This document shows, in pieces, positions 1-8,315 of a stretch of DNA of 23,609 bases. The first letter of the stretch is position 1; each line of letters starts with the position of its first letter. Made by a program: the position numbers and the translations under genes. The stretch is taken from NCBI GenBank assembly GCA_002477565.1, contig DLQL01000080.1:1-23609 (forward strand), read 5' to 3'. The notes under the pieces are model-generated. The model ran no database searches. It saw only the letters and a list, made by a program, of their open reading frames with translations, and had not been told where the DNA came from. The DNA comes from Flavobacteriaceae bacterium UBA7433. GTDB lineage: Bacteria > Bacteroidota > Bacteroidia > Flavobacteriales > Flavobacteriaceae.

Positions 1-303
1 AACGACATATTACAGTTGAGCATCTCCAAAATATACAACAGCACAGAAGTAGTCGAAAAAGAAGTCGCGGGCTACAAAATTCTCGCGGACCTCTTGGAGG
101 TGTTTGTCAAGGCGGTTAACACTACTTTTGACGGGACCGCATCCAATTACGACGCTTTGATTTTTAAATTGTTGCCTGAAGAACTTCAAAAAATACCTGA
201 CAAACTTTACGACCGCATCCTGATGGTTTGCAGTTATATTGCGAGCATGTCTGACGGTTATGCCATTGTGTTGCACAAAAAAATCAAAGGAGACTTGATT
301 TAA
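1..303 (+). CDS. dgt: dGTP triphosphohydrolase (dGTPase), C-terminal fragment
   Basis: The reading frame is open from the first base of the window to a TAA at 301-303, so this is the 3' part (100 codons) of a gene that begins outside. The fragment reads SKIYNSTEVVEKEVAGYKI, then a helical stretch, and ends in SMSDGYAIVLHKKIKGDLI. This resembles the C-terminal helical region of bacterial dGTPases, where a similar '(S/T)MSDxYAxxLxxKIKG' ending follows the HD domain. dGTPases hydrolyse dGTP to deoxyguanosine and triphosphate in the cytoplasm. The catalytic HD domain is not in the window, so the call rests on the tail alone. No terminator is evident before the next gene, and a promoter-like box at 395-402 suggests that gene has its own transcript. 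Confidence 0.72.
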   Translation, partial: NDILQLSISKIYNSTEVVEKEVAGYKILADLLEVFVKAVNTTFDGTASNYDALIFKLLPEELQKIPDKLYDRILMVCSYIASMSDGYAIVLHKKIKGDLI

Positions 304-394
304 TACCAAATCGCTCCAACAAAAGAAGATTGGTCGCGGATTTTGATGAAAAGAATATCAAGTGTGAAGAAGGTTCAACTTTTGAGAGTCTTGT

Positions 395-402
395 TATTTT
401 TG
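395..402 (+). promoter_or_regulatory. Putative Bacteroidetes -7 box for the T9SS cargo gene
   Basis: TATTTTTG matches the known Bacteroidetes primary sigma factor -7 consensus TAnnTTTG and lies 20 bases before the ATG at 423. I see no TTG -33 element at the usual 17-23 base spacing, so this is a motif match only. The rest of the gap at 304-422 shows nothing else I can name. Confidence 0.45.
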
Positions 403-422
403 TAACTTAGTTAAAACATTCC

Positions 423-3400
423 ATGAAGAAAACCTCTTTATTTTTTTTAACCTTATTCGGGATCCTTGTTAGTTGTTTTTTGCTTCTTTTTTCGGAATCT
501 TCCGTTCAAGAAAATCGAGATAAACACAAGTTATTTCTTGAAAACAGTCCGGTAAAAGCCTCTTTGCAGCTTTCTAAAGCGGAACGCAAATCCCAAGGCT
601 TGCCTCCCAACAAATACTTTGAACGCGAGTGGGAACTGACCATGAATCCTGCGACCGGAAAACCAGAACCAGAGAAAGTACTCGCCTTGCAAAACAAAAG
701 ACCTCAGAACATTCAAAAGAGAGTTCCTGGTGGAGCTTCCCCATGGATAGAAAGGGGCCCGAACAATGTGGGAGGAAGAACAAGAACCCTGCTGTTTGAT
801 CCCAACGACCCAACACACAAACGCGTATTTTCAGGAGGTGTGAGCGGCGGCTTGTGGGTCAACCAAGACATTACAAATCCGAATGCTTCTTGGAGTGCCA
901 TTACCAACGTGCCCAGCAACATGGCTGTGTCGTGCATTGCGGTAGACCCTAATGATTCCAATATTTTTTATTTGGGGACAGGCGAATTGTATACCTCGGG
1001 ATCTGTAACAGGAAATGGGGTTTACAAATCCACAGATGCAGGAATGAGCTGGACGAATATTTTCGGAGGAAATGGAGGAAGTACGCAAACATCAGGAGAT
1101 CAAAAAGTGGTTCCAGGAGCCTATTTTGTTCAAGACATTGCCGCTTGGAACAACAACGGAACGACAGAAATTTTTATAGCTGTTGGTGCTTCTTATTGGA
1201 GGTATGGGGGAGCAATTACCACCTTTTTAGGGGATGTCACAGACTACGGTGTATACAAAACCACCGATGGAGGTGTGCAATGGACCAAACCAACGGTTCC
1301 GTTACTCAATGACAACATACAACAACCCAACGATTTTGAAATTTCTGCCGACAACAAAATTTGGTTGGCGACCACGGGCAATTATTTTGGAGATAGCGGT
1401 GGGGCTATCCTCAGGTCCAGCGATGGAAATCGGTTTTTCGCGATTGCCACATTGCCAAATTTAAACCGAACAGAGATTGAAGTCTCTACCACAGATCCCG
1501 AAAAATTGTACGTATTGGGAAGTACCAATGCGGGAGTGCCAATTATATACAAAACAACCGATGCTTTTGCATCAAGCCCCACCGAAATGCCCCTCCCAAA
1601 AGATGCAGACACTGGAATTTCCCAGGACGATTTTACCAGAGGTCAGTCCTTTTATGATTTGGTGATAGAAGCGGACCCTTCCAATGACGAAATTCTATAC
1701 GTAGGAGGCATTGATTTGTTTCGATCTGCAAATGGAGCTAGCTCATGGACTCAAATTTCCAAGTGGTCTTACAACAACGATTTGGCGGATTTAAATGTTT
1801 CTCTTGTGCACGCAGACCAACACGCCATGGTCTTTCGGCCCGATAACCCAAACCAAGCTGTTTTTGGAAATGACGGTGGCGTTTATTTTGCCAACGATTT
1901 GAAAAAAGCAGGATCCAATACTTCCATTGTTCAGGGCGTAAATTCGGACTACAATGTGACCCAATTTTACAGTGCTGCCATCGCTCCGACAGCAGCGGAT
2001 GAATATTTCCTAGGAGGCACTCAAGACAATGGAACCCCTTATTTTAACAATCCAAACCCCTTAGGACCCGATCAAAGCAACGATATCAGTGGAGGTGATG
2101 GCGCCGCATGTTTTGTAGACCAGGTAGGAGAAGATTATTTGATTGTTTCTTATGTGTACAATGCAGATTATTCACTGTACGACTTCAATAAAGAAGACTG
2201 GCGATCCATTATATTGGAGAGTGACAATGCTGAGGGAGACTTTATCAATCAAGCCGATTTGGATTCCAACAAGGACATTCTGTACACCAATGCTTCCATC
2301 GGGTCTTCGTATCGACTCTACCGTTTTTCAGACCTGACAAACATCCCTGAGGGAGGAAGTGCCAGCAAAACAATACTAGAGAGTTCTCTGCTAAACTCCT
2401 TTCCAACAGCTTTAAAAGTTTCTCCCTACACAACTGAGATGACAAAATTATTAGTTGGAACAGAAACAGGAAAACTCCTTTCCGTTCAAGCTGCAGACAG
2501 CAATCCAGTTTGGGAAGAAATTACGGGGCCTTCTTTTGTTGGGAGTATTTCTGACATCGAGTTTGGCGCTAGCGAATCTGAAATTTTAGTAACGTTTCAC
2601 AACTATGGAGTCGACAATATTTGGTGGAGTTTCGATGGTGGAAGCACTTGGACTTCTAAAGAAGGAGACCTTCCAGACCTTCCAGTAAAAAGTATTTTGC
2701 AAAACCCTATCGAACCCAATGAAGTGATTGTTGGGACGGAATTGGGTGTTTGGAAAACCGAAAACTGGGAGGATTCAGTACCCAATTGGGAACATGCATA
2801 CAACGGCATGTCAGACGTCAAAGTTACCGACCTGCAGTACAGAAAAGAAGGACATAAAGTCTTGGCAGCGACCTATGGAAGGGGCTTGTTTACGGGTGTT
2901 TTTGAAGCCAATACAGCCACCTTTGTTTTGTCCAGCAAAGCTCCTATTTTGACAATTGCAAAAGGAGGGGATGCCTCTTTTGTCATTGACTATGAATTGA
3001 TAAACGGCTTTGCGGGGCCTTTAGACATCAGTATAGACGGAGTTCCGACAGGCTCTGAGGTAGTTTTTAGTGAAACCCTTCCCATCGACGCTACCCTAAA
3101 CGGAGCAGTGACCATCACTATTCGAAACCTAGTTGATCTTTCCCAAGATGTATTTGACATCGAGGCCTTGTTTACCTCTGGAGTGCAAACAAAAAAAATT
3201 CAATTGCAGTTACTCGTCATTTCAGATGAAGACGGAGATGGGGTCAACAATTTGATTGACAATTGTATTTTGGTTTCCAATCCAGGACAAGGAGACAACG
3301 ATAACGACGGAGAGGGAGATGCCTGTGATGAAGATGATGACAACGATGGCGTTTTGGACAATTTAGACAATGCTCCCTTGGATTTCAATCCAGATCAAAA

Positions 3401-3860
3401 AGATACCGACAACGACGGAGAAGGAGATGTGAGTGATACAGATGACGACAACGATGGCGTTTTAGATGAAGACGACAACTGTGTATTGGTTTCCAATTCA
3501 AATCAGTTGGATGTAGATGAAGATGGAAAAGGTGATATTTGTGATTTTGTTATTGACATTAGTACAGCTATTTCAAAAGGCTTCTCCCCCAATGGAGATG
3601 GAAGTAATGACACCTGGCTATTGAACCACGTAGCTGAGATGTATCCGAAACATCAAATTCAAATCTTCAATCGCTCAGGAGTTTTGGTATACGATGGGAA
3701 GTTGAGTGCAAACAGTGATTGGGATGGGTTTTCCAACGTGGGTAGTGCTGAAAAGTTACCCGTAGGAACGTATTACTACCGACTCAACTCAGGAGCGCCC
3801 GTAGCCCCTTTCTACGAAAAGGGCTATACCAAGAAAGGGGTCGTATATATCAAATATTAA
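423..3860 (+). CDS. T9SS type B cargo protein with BNR/Asp-box repeats and thrombospondin type 3 repeats
   Basis: This is a secreted protein of 1145 residues. Residues 1 to about 26 form a hydrophobic signal peptide (MKKTSLFFLTLFGILVS...). The region from about 105 to 860 looks like a WD40/YVTN/BNR-like (sortilin/VPS10-like) beta-propeller. It has Asp-box motifs such as STDAGMSW near residue 203, TTDGGVQW near 280 and SFDGGSTW near 737. Residues 935 to about 1040 are Asp-rich thrombospondin type 3 repeats (DNDNDGEGDACD-like), a known calcium-binding fold. Residues 1053-1145 (GFSPNGDGSNDTW ... LPVGTYYYRLNSG ... GVVYIKY) are a gliding-motility-associated C-terminal domain (CHU_C type), the type B T9SS sorting signal. 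Export by Sec followed by T9SS is expected. The ligand or substrate is unknown; no catalytic site is recognised. The PorP/SprF-like gene follows after 11 bases, so the two are probably co-transcribed. Confidence 0.88.
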   Translation: MKKTSLFFLTLFGILVSCFLLLFSESSVQENRDKHKLFLENSPVKASLQLSKAERKSQGLPPNKYFEREWELTMNPATGKPEPEKVLALQNKRPQNIQKRVPGGASPWIERGPNNVGGRTRTLLFDPNDPTHKRVFSGGVSGGLWVNQDITNPNASWSAITNVPSNMAVSCIAVDPNDSNIFYLGTGELYTSGSVTGNGVYKSTDAGMSWTNIFGGNGGSTQTSGDQKVVPGAYFVQDIAAWNNNGTTEIFIAVGASYWRYGGAITTFLGDVTDYGVYKTTDGGVQWTKPTVPLLNDNIQQPNDFEISADNKIWLATTGNYFGDSGGAILRSSDGNRFFAIATLPNLNRTEIEVSTTDPEKLYVLGSTNAGVPIIYKTTDAFASSPTEMPLPKDADTGISQDDFTRGQSFYDLVIEADPSNDEILYVGGIDLFRSANGASSWTQISKWSYNNDLADLNVSLVHADQHAMVFRPDNPNQAVFGNDGGVYFANDLKKAGSNTSIVQGVNSDYNVTQFYSAAIAPTAADEYFLGGTQDNGTPYFNNPNPLGPDQSNDISGGDGAACFVDQVGEDYLIVSYVYNADYSLYDFNKEDWRSIILESDNAEGDFINQADLDSNKDILYTNASIGSSYRLYRFSDLTNIPEGGSASKTILESSLLNSFPTALKVSPYTTEMTKLLVGTETGKLLSVQAADSNPVWEEITGPSFVGSISDIEFGASESEILVTFHNYGVDNIWWSFDGGSTWTSKEGDLPDLPVKSILQNPIEPNEVIVGTELGVWKTENWEDSVPNWEHAYNGMSDVKVTDLQYRKEGHKVLAATYGRGLFTGVFEANTATFVLSSKAPILTIAKGGDASFVIDYELINGFAGPLDISIDGVPTGSEVVFSETLPIDATLNGAVTITIRNLVDLSQDVFDIEALFTSGVQTKKIQLQLLVISDEDGDGVNNLIDNCILVSNPGQGDNDNDGEGDACDEDDDNDGVLDNLDNAPLDFNPDQKDTDNDGEGDVSDTDDDNDGVLDEDDNCVLVSNSNQLDVDEDGKGDICDFVIDISTAISKGFSPNGDGSNDTWLLNHVAEMYPKHQIQIFNRSGVLVYDGKLSANSDWDGFSNVGSAEKLPVGTYYYRLNSGAPVAPFYEKGYTKKGVVYIKY
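3225..3545 (+). repeat. Thrombospondin type 3 repeat DNA with 108-base (36-codon) period
   Basis: This is an internal repeat in the cargo gene. A 23-base stretch at 3333-3355 recurs at 3441-3463 with one mismatch, 108 bases apart. The codons for C-(I/V)-L-V-S-N at 3264 recur at 3480, 216 bases apart (2 x 108). The protein repeats carry DxDxDGxxD calcium-loop patterns and paired cysteines. The high DNA identity points to fairly recent duplication of a 36-residue unit. Confidence 0.7.
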
Positions 3861-3871
3861 ATTTAATTTAG

Positions 3872-4759
3872 ATGAAAAACATTTCCATACTTATTTTATT
3901 CTTTCTGTTTTCTGTGACATTGTTTGCTCAAGAAACAGCACCCAATTATTTGTTGTACCGGTACAATATGAACCTCATCAATCCTGCTTATGCAGGTGCA
4001 AATGGAGCTGGAGCATTGAACTTGGGCTTTCGAAAACAAGCGATGGATCTCGAAGACGAACCGGTCACACAAATGGCTTCCTATTCCCAATCATTTGGCG
4101 AGAATGTTGGCTTGGGCTTGTCCTTGGTCAATGACAAAGTATTTGTGTCAAAACAAACGGATGTGGCGGTAGATTTCTCTTACAAATTGCAAATGGCTCC
4201 CACCACCAACCTTTATTTTGGTTTGAAAGCCGGCTTGTCTATGTACAACATTGATTTCAATTCTTTGGGATTGAACAACGACCCTTTGTTTAATGAAAAT
4301 GTCAGTACTTCTAGTCCCTTGGTGGGTGTAGGTGCCTACTTAAAAGGAAGCCGGTATTACGTGCACCTGTCTTCCCCAAATTTGCTTTTGAGTGAGGTTC
4401 AAAAACCAACATTAGGGGCGGGTCAGGTCGAAGTTGAAGGGGTTTCTGAAAAACTTCACCTCTATGTCGGAGGAGGGTACCGATTTAAGGTCAACAATGA
4501 TTTGGATTTGACACCTGCTGTTTTTTCAAGAATCGTTTCCGACGAGACAGCTTTGATAGATTTGAGTGTGACGGCGGACATTTCTAATAAATTAGAATTG
4601 GGATTTAGCCACCGATTGAACAGCTCCTTTATCGGTTCCTTTTTGTTGAAAGTAATGGACAAAACTCATTTTGGCTATGCCTACGAAGCCACCATTTCAG
4701 AACTCAATACGGTGGCCACAGGAACACACGAGTTTATCGTGCGCTTCAATTTCAATTGA
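3872..4759 (+). CDS. PorP/SprF family type IX secretion outer-membrane protein
   Basis: The product has 295 residues with a signal peptide MKNISILILFFLFSVTLFA cleaved before QE. The mature N-terminus NYLLYRYNMNLINPAYAGA matches the family signature (Y..N...iNPAyAG) of PorP/SprF proteins, which are 14-stranded-barrel-like outer-membrane proteins of the Bacteroidetes. The rest alternates short beta strands with G-rich turns (FGLKAGLS, VGVGAYLKG, LHLYVGGGYRF) and ends in HEFIVRFNFN, an aromatic-ended outer-membrane barrel terminus. In Flavobacterium johnsoniae SprF is needed for secretion of the type B cargo SprB, and type B cargo genes are often next to an SprF-like gene. Its place 11 bases after such a cargo suggests a dedicated partner. 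It is not the core PorP itself, because no other por genes are nearby. Confidence 0.9.
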   Translation: MKNISILILFFLFSVTLFAQETAPNYLLYRYNMNLINPAYAGANGAGALNLGFRKQAMDLEDEPVTQMASYSQSFGENVGLGLSLVNDKVFVSKQTDVAVDFSYKLQMAPTTNLYFGLKAGLSMYNIDFNSLGLNNDPLFNENVSTSSPLVGVGAYLKGSRYYVHLSSPNLLLSEVQKPTLGAGQVEVEGVSEKLHLYVGGGYRFKVNNDLDLTPAVFSRIVSDETALIDLSVTADISNKLELGFSHRLNSSFIGSFLLKVMDKTHFGYAYEATISELNTVATGTHEFIVRFNFN

Positions 4760-4764
4760 TTTTT

Positions 4765-5676
4765 TTAAAAAGCATAGGTCAAGCCCACACCCAAAAGTTG
4801 TTTCAATTGGATTTTTGGCCTATCAGACTCCTTGTCTTTGACGTCATCGTCATAAAGAAGGTGAGTTCCGATGTTTGCTTTGATGTGTTTGTTGACCTTT
4901 AAATCAAAGGTCAATTCCCAATCAAAATCAATGTTTCCGTATTTGTTGAGGTAGTCAGAATACAAAATCAATTTGTTGTTCATCAGGACATTTTCCATAA
5001 TTTCGTGCCGCCATTCACCGGTCAACAAAGTCCCAAATTCGATTTTTGCATTGGCTCCTTCTTCGACGAGTACACCGTCTTTATAGACCGCTTTTTCGAC
5101 TCCAAAAGCACCGCTATTTGCCAAGCGTTGGTTGAGTACCAAAGTAGTTTTATTGGTGAGAGGAGACAAGTACAGTTTGTACTTTTTTTTGGAAGAGGTA
5201 AATTGGGTCCCCACACCTAAAAAAAGATAAGCAGGGGCAAAAAATGTGGAGATGGAAAGCGCACGATCTGGGTATTTGTAGCCATTTGCAAACTGTGTCC
5301 TAAAATTGAATCGCGCAGAATTGTACCATTGTGATTTTTCACGGTGTTGGTAGCTAAAATTTGAGGTGATTTCGAAGACATCCTCTGTCTTACGCACCTG
5401 TTCAGCTGCTTCTTTGTTCAGGCCATAGCGACCCCTAATAGTGTTGTTCCAGGAAATACGGTCTTTTTTATAATTGAATTTTAAATTTATCGAAGCGATC
5501 CCAGCAATCGAATTTTCACCCCCTGCATTCCAGTTCACGAATGCAGTCTGTGTCAAGATTAGTCCTAGGGTTTTCTCTTGCGTCCATTTTTTTGCTAAAA
5601 TGGAATCGGTTTCAACATTTGAAAACACACTCCAAGAAACAAGGAGAAGCATGCCAATGGGAAGACGTTGTTTCAT
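4765..5676 (-). CDS. DUF3078 domain-containing probable outer-membrane protein
   Basis: I start this at the ATG at 5676 (303 residues), because the longer frame to 5691 begins with GTG and the ATG leads directly into a signal peptide MKQRLPIGMLLLVSWSVFS. The mature part has the DUF3078 pattern: a W-x-x-G-G-E-N stretch (NWNAGGENSIAG) near the N-terminus, then NFKY-like and YQHREKSQWYNSARFNFRTQF strands, then an even pattern of amphipathic beta strands ending in LLGVGLTYAF. The closing aromatic residue and the strand pattern suggest an outer-membrane barrel. The molecular function is unknown. It lies 40 bases downstream of dxs on the same strand and may be transcribed with it. It ends 5 bases from the convergent PorP/SprF gene, with no clear terminator between. 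Confidence 0.8.
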   Translation of the reverse strand: MKQRLPIGMLLLVSWSVFSNVETDSILAKKWTQEKTLGLILTQTAFVNWNAGGENSIAGIASINLKFNYKKDRISWNNTIRGRYGLNKEAAEQVRKTEDVFEITSNFSYQHREKSQWYNSARFNFRTQFANGYKYPDRALSISTFFAPAYLFLGVGTQFTSSKKKYKLYLSPLTNKTTLVLNQRLANSGAFGVEKAVYKDGVLVEEGANAKIEFGTLLTGEWRHEIMENVLMNNKLILYSDYLNKYGNIDFDWELTFDLKVNKHIKANIGTHLLYDDDVKDKESDRPKIQLKQLLGVGLTYAF

Positions 5677-5716
5677 AAAATTTATAAACACACATTATAT
5701 CAAATAAAGTGCCAAA

Positions 5717-7501
5717 TTAGAGTTTGTTTTGGATTTTTTCTTTCAATGTTTTTGCGTCCAACCCAATGCTTTTCTTTAGGTCTTCCAAAGATCCATGTTC
5801 CACAAAAGCATCAGGGATACCGATGATTTCGATTTCGTGATTCGCATAGTTGTTTTCTTGGGCAAACTCAAGAACGGCACTTCCAAAGCCTCCTTTGACA
5901 GCATGGTCTTCAAAAGTCATGATTTGCTTGAATTTCACAAAGATGGAATGCAGCAGTTTTGTGTCAAGAGGCTTGATAAAAAGCAAGTTGTAATGTGCAA
6001 TTTTTGACTGTTCTGCGGCGGGCAAATCATTGACAATGGAATTTATTGTATTTCCTAGGGTTCCTATAGAAAGGAGCGCCAGTGTGTCGCCCTCTTTTTC
6101 TACCCGTCCTTTCCCTAAGGGAATCTCTTCAAAAGGACCTCTCCAATCGGCAACTTCTGCTCGGCCTCTTGGATATCGAATAGCTATGGGGTGAGGGAGA
6201 GTTTTCAATTGAACGGTGTATAAAATATTTCGCAAGTCGCGGGCATTCATCGGAGCAAACAAAACCATGTTGGGAATGCACCTCAAAAATCCGATGTCAA
6301 AAATTCCGTGGTGAGTCGCCCCGTCTTCTCCGACCAAGCCTGCCCTGTCCAAACAAAAGACAACTGGCAGGTTTTGAAGGGCCACATCGTGTATGATTTG
6401 GTCGTAGGAACGTTGTAAAAATGTAGCATAAATGGCACAATAGGGGAGCATCCCTTCCGAGGCCATTCCAGCGGCCAAGGTCACAGCGTGTTGTTCTGAA
6501 ATCCCTACGTCAAAGGCCCTTTCAGGGAAAGCGTCCATCATAAACTTTAGGGAACTTCCGGTTGGCATGGCAGGGGTGATTCCTACAATGTTTGGGTTGT
6601 TTTTGGCCAATTCTACCATGGTAAGTCCAAATACATCTTGGTATTTTGGAATTTCGTTTACAGTATTTTGGGAGTCAATTTCTCCGGTTATTTTGTCAAA
6701 TTTTCCAGGCGCATGGTAGGTAACTTGGTCTTGTTCTGCTTTTTTCAAGCCTTTCCCTTTGGTGGTGATCACGTGCAAAAACTTAGGTCCCTTTACGGTT
6801 TTCAAATTTTTGAGTGCTGAAATAAGAGCGGGCAAATCATGCCCGTCAACAGGTCCGGAGTAGTAAAAATTTAAAGATTCGACAAGGCTGTTTTGTTGGC
6901 TGTTTTGTCCTGTTTTGGTTTTCATAAGATGCTCTTTGAGCGCTCCAACACTTGGGTCAATGCCCATGGAATTGTCGTTCAAAACCACCAACAAATTGGC
7001 TGTTGTTGCTCCGGCGTGGTTCAACCCTTCAAAGGCCATTCCGGCAGCAATCGAAGCATCGCCAATGATTGCAATGTGTTGCCTTTCTGGAGCTCCTTTT
7101 ATTTGAGCAGCCATGGCCATGCCCAAGGCTGCTGAAATGGAAGTAGAGGAATGTCCTGTGCCAAAAGCATCATAAGCACTCTCGGATTTTTTTGGAAAAC
7201 CACTGATTCCTCCAAATTGTCTTTGGGTATGGAAGACGTCTTTTCGACCCGTCAAAATTTTATGAACATAGGCTTGGTGACCCACATCCCAAATCAGTCG
7301 GTCTTTTGGAGTGTCAAACACATAGTGCAATGCAAGTGTCAATTCCACCACTCCCAAACTGGCCCCCAAATGTCCTTTTTTAGTCGACAACACATTGATG
7401 ATAAAAGCCCGCAACTCTTTCGCCAATATTGGCAGTTGCGCAGCAGAAACCTTTTTGAGGTCCTCGGGATTGGTGATGTATTTCAATAGGGATTCTTTCA
7501 C
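5717..7501 (-). CDS. dxs: 1-deoxy-D-xylulose-5-phosphate synthase
   Basis: This enzyme condenses pyruvate and glyceraldehyde 3-phosphate to DXP with thiamine diphosphate, the first step of the MEP isoprenoid pathway. With the GTG at 7501 the protein is 594 residues. Visible motifs are HLGASLGVVELTLALHYVF (44-62), WDVGHQAYVHKILTGR (71-86), the ThDP/Mg motif IIGDASIAAGMAFE (145-158) with NDN at 175-177, DVGISEQHAV with the catalytic Glu 336, and DRAGLVGEDGATHHG (385-399). The frame stays open to ATG codons at 7540 and 7588, giving 607 or 623 residues. The extra N-terminus (MPTTCRDCRNFES) does not look like the family, and a -7 box sits just before the GTG, so I prefer 7501. It is divergent from tadA, and DUF3078 follows it on the same strand. 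Confidence 0.93.
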   Translation of the reverse strand: MKESLLKYITNPEDLKKVSAAQLPILAKELRAFIINVLSTKKGHLGASLGVVELTLALHYVFDTPKDRLIWDVGHQAYVHKILTGRKDVFHTQRQFGGISGFPKKSESAYDAFGTGHSSTSISAALGMAMAAQIKGAPERQHIAIIGDASIAAGMAFEGLNHAGATTANLLVVLNDNSMGIDPSVGALKEHLMKTKTGQNSQQNSLVESLNFYYSGPVDGHDLPALISALKNLKTVKGPKFLHVITTKGKGLKKAEQDQVTYHAPGKFDKITGEIDSQNTVNEIPKYQDVFGLTMVELAKNNPNIVGITPAMPTGSSLKFMMDAFPERAFDVGISEQHAVTLAAGMASEGMLPYCAIYATFLQRSYDQIIHDVALQNLPVVFCLDRAGLVGEDGATHHGIFDIGFLRCIPNMVLFAPMNARDLRNILYTVQLKTLPHPIAIRYPRGRAEVADWRGPFEEIPLGKGRVEKEGDTLALLSIGTLGNTINSIVNDLPAAEQSKIAHYNLLFIKPLDTKLLHSIFVKFKQIMTFEDHAVKGGFGSAVLEFAQENNYANHEIEIIGIPDAFVEHGSLEDLKKSIGLDAKTLKEKIQNKL

Positions 7502-7506
7502 GGATT

Positions 7507-7514
7507 CAAAATTA
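7507..7514 (-). promoter_or_regulatory. Putative -7 box deciding the dxs start
   Basis: On the minus strand this reads TAATTTTG, a full match to TAnnTTTG, with five bases (AATCC) between it and the GTG at 7501. A transcript starting at or beside the GTG would exclude the upstream ATG codons at 7540 and 7588. No -33 TTG is seen at normal spacing, so the box may be chance. Confidence 0.4.
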
Positions 7515-7600
7515 CGACAATCCCTGCAGGTAGTTGGCATCCTGTAAAGGGTATTTTTAACTCCGCTTATTTTTGTGGAGAAGGCCATTTATTTTAAACT

Positions 7601-7608
7601 TATATTTG
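7601..7608 (+). promoter_or_regulatory. Putative -7 box of tadA, predicting a leaderless mRNA
   Basis: TATATTTG matches TAnnTTTG and is followed by TGGC and the ATG of tadA. A start point about five bases after the box would fall on the A of the ATG. A TTG at 7573-7575 lies 25 bases upstream, a little too far for a standard -33 element. Confidence 0.5.
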
Positions 7609-7612
7609 TGGC

Positions 7613-8062
7613 ATGATTCAACCCTATGACGACACGTATTACATGCGTCGAGCACTCCAAGAGGCACAGTTGGCCTTTGACAAAGGAGAGGTTCCTGTAG
7701 GCGCTGTGATTGTGATTGCCGACAAGATTGTGGCCAGAGGACACAACCTTACCGAAGCCTTGAACGATGTGACAGCACATGCCGAGATGCAAGCTTTTAC
7801 GGCGGCTTCAGATTTTTTGGGAGGCAAGTATTTGAAAGAATGTACTTTGTATGTGACCTTGGAACCTTGTCAAATGTGTGCAGGTGCCAGCTATTGGACA
7901 CAAATCGGTCGAATTGTATATGGAGCTTCCGATGTCCGAAGAGGCTTTGTAAATAGCAAGACAACTCTGCATCCAAAAACCCAAGTAACTTCGGGAGTTT
8001 TAAAGGAGGAATGCGAAACTTTACTCAAGCGGTTTTTTATCGAAAAAAGAAATTTAAACTAA
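7613..8062 (+). CDS. tadA: tRNA-specific adenosine deaminase (nucleoside deaminase family)
   Basis: The product has 149 residues and is a zinc-dependent cytidine/deoxycytidylate deaminase-fold enzyme. TadA deaminates A34 of tRNA-Arg(ACG) to inosine. Visible are GEVPVGAVIV (25-34), the zinc and catalytic motif HAE at 56-58 (zinc ligand His 56, proton-shuttle Glu 58), and TLEPCQMCAGA with zinc ligands Cys 86 and Cys 89. RIVYGASDVRRGFVNS follows, as in TadA and its bacterial homologues. The length is usual for the family. In some genomes closely related proteins act as guanine deaminases, but HAEMQA followed by TLEPCxMC favours TadA. It is transcribed away from dxs and converges with the 76-residue membrane protein gene, 9 bases away. 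Confidence 0.88.
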   Translation: MIQPYDDTYYMRRALQEAQLAFDKGEVPVGAVIVIADKIVARGHNLTEALNDVTAHAEMQAFTAASDFLGGKYLKECTLYVTLEPCQMCAGASYWTQIGRIVYGASDVRRGFVNSKTTLHPKTQVTSGVLKEECETLLKRFFIEKRNLN

Positions 8063-8071
8063 AAGCGCTTG

Positions 8072-8302
8072 TTATGAAGGCTCTTTGTCTTCGGGGCCCT
8101 GCATGTTTTTAAAAGAATATTTGGAAAGGTCTTTCCCTTTGTACCGATGATATACAAAGAGAGGAAGTAGGACAAAAGCCAAAAGCAATACCCCAATTCC
8201 CACGTAAAAATCTCCCTTTTCGGCTTTGACACTTTGCAAATAAGTTCCTGTTCCAACAAGAGAAATAAAAGAGAGGAGAAGGAGTCTGATAAGGATTTTC
8301 AT
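8072..8302 (-). CDS. Small two-helix membrane protein of unknown function
   Basis: This is a 76-residue protein with two predicted membrane helices: about residues 4-22 (ILIRLLLLSFISLVGTGTYL) and 35-51 (GIGVLLLAFVLLPLFVY). A short charged loop (QSVKAEKGD) separates them, and the C-terminal tail is soluble: HRYKGKDLSKYSF, then an acidic end. The ATG at 8302 lies 13 bases after the stop of the chloride channel gene on the same strand, so the two are probably co-transcribed. I do not recognise a named family. The tail pattern RYKGKDLSKYxF looks like something conserved in flavobacteria, but that is from memory. Confidence 0.68.
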   Translation of the reverse strand: MKILIRLLLLSFISLVGTGTYLQSVKAEKGDFYVGIGVLLLAFVLLPLFVYHRYKGKDLSKYSFKNMQGPEDKEPS

Positions 8303-8315
8303 TTTTTTTATCGGT

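Noticed and set aside
10..309. Minus-strand open frame opposite the dGTPase fragment
   Set aside because: It is antisense to a frame with clear protein-family similarity, and its own sequence has no recognisable motif. The same applies to the many antisense frames over aspS, glyS, dxs, the ClC gene and others.
423..510. Possible lipobox LVSC (residues 15-18) in the T9SS cargo
   Set aside because: The Cys is followed by more hydrophobic residues (FLLLF), so the membrane segment continues past it. A T9SS type B cargo would be expected to use signal peptidase I.
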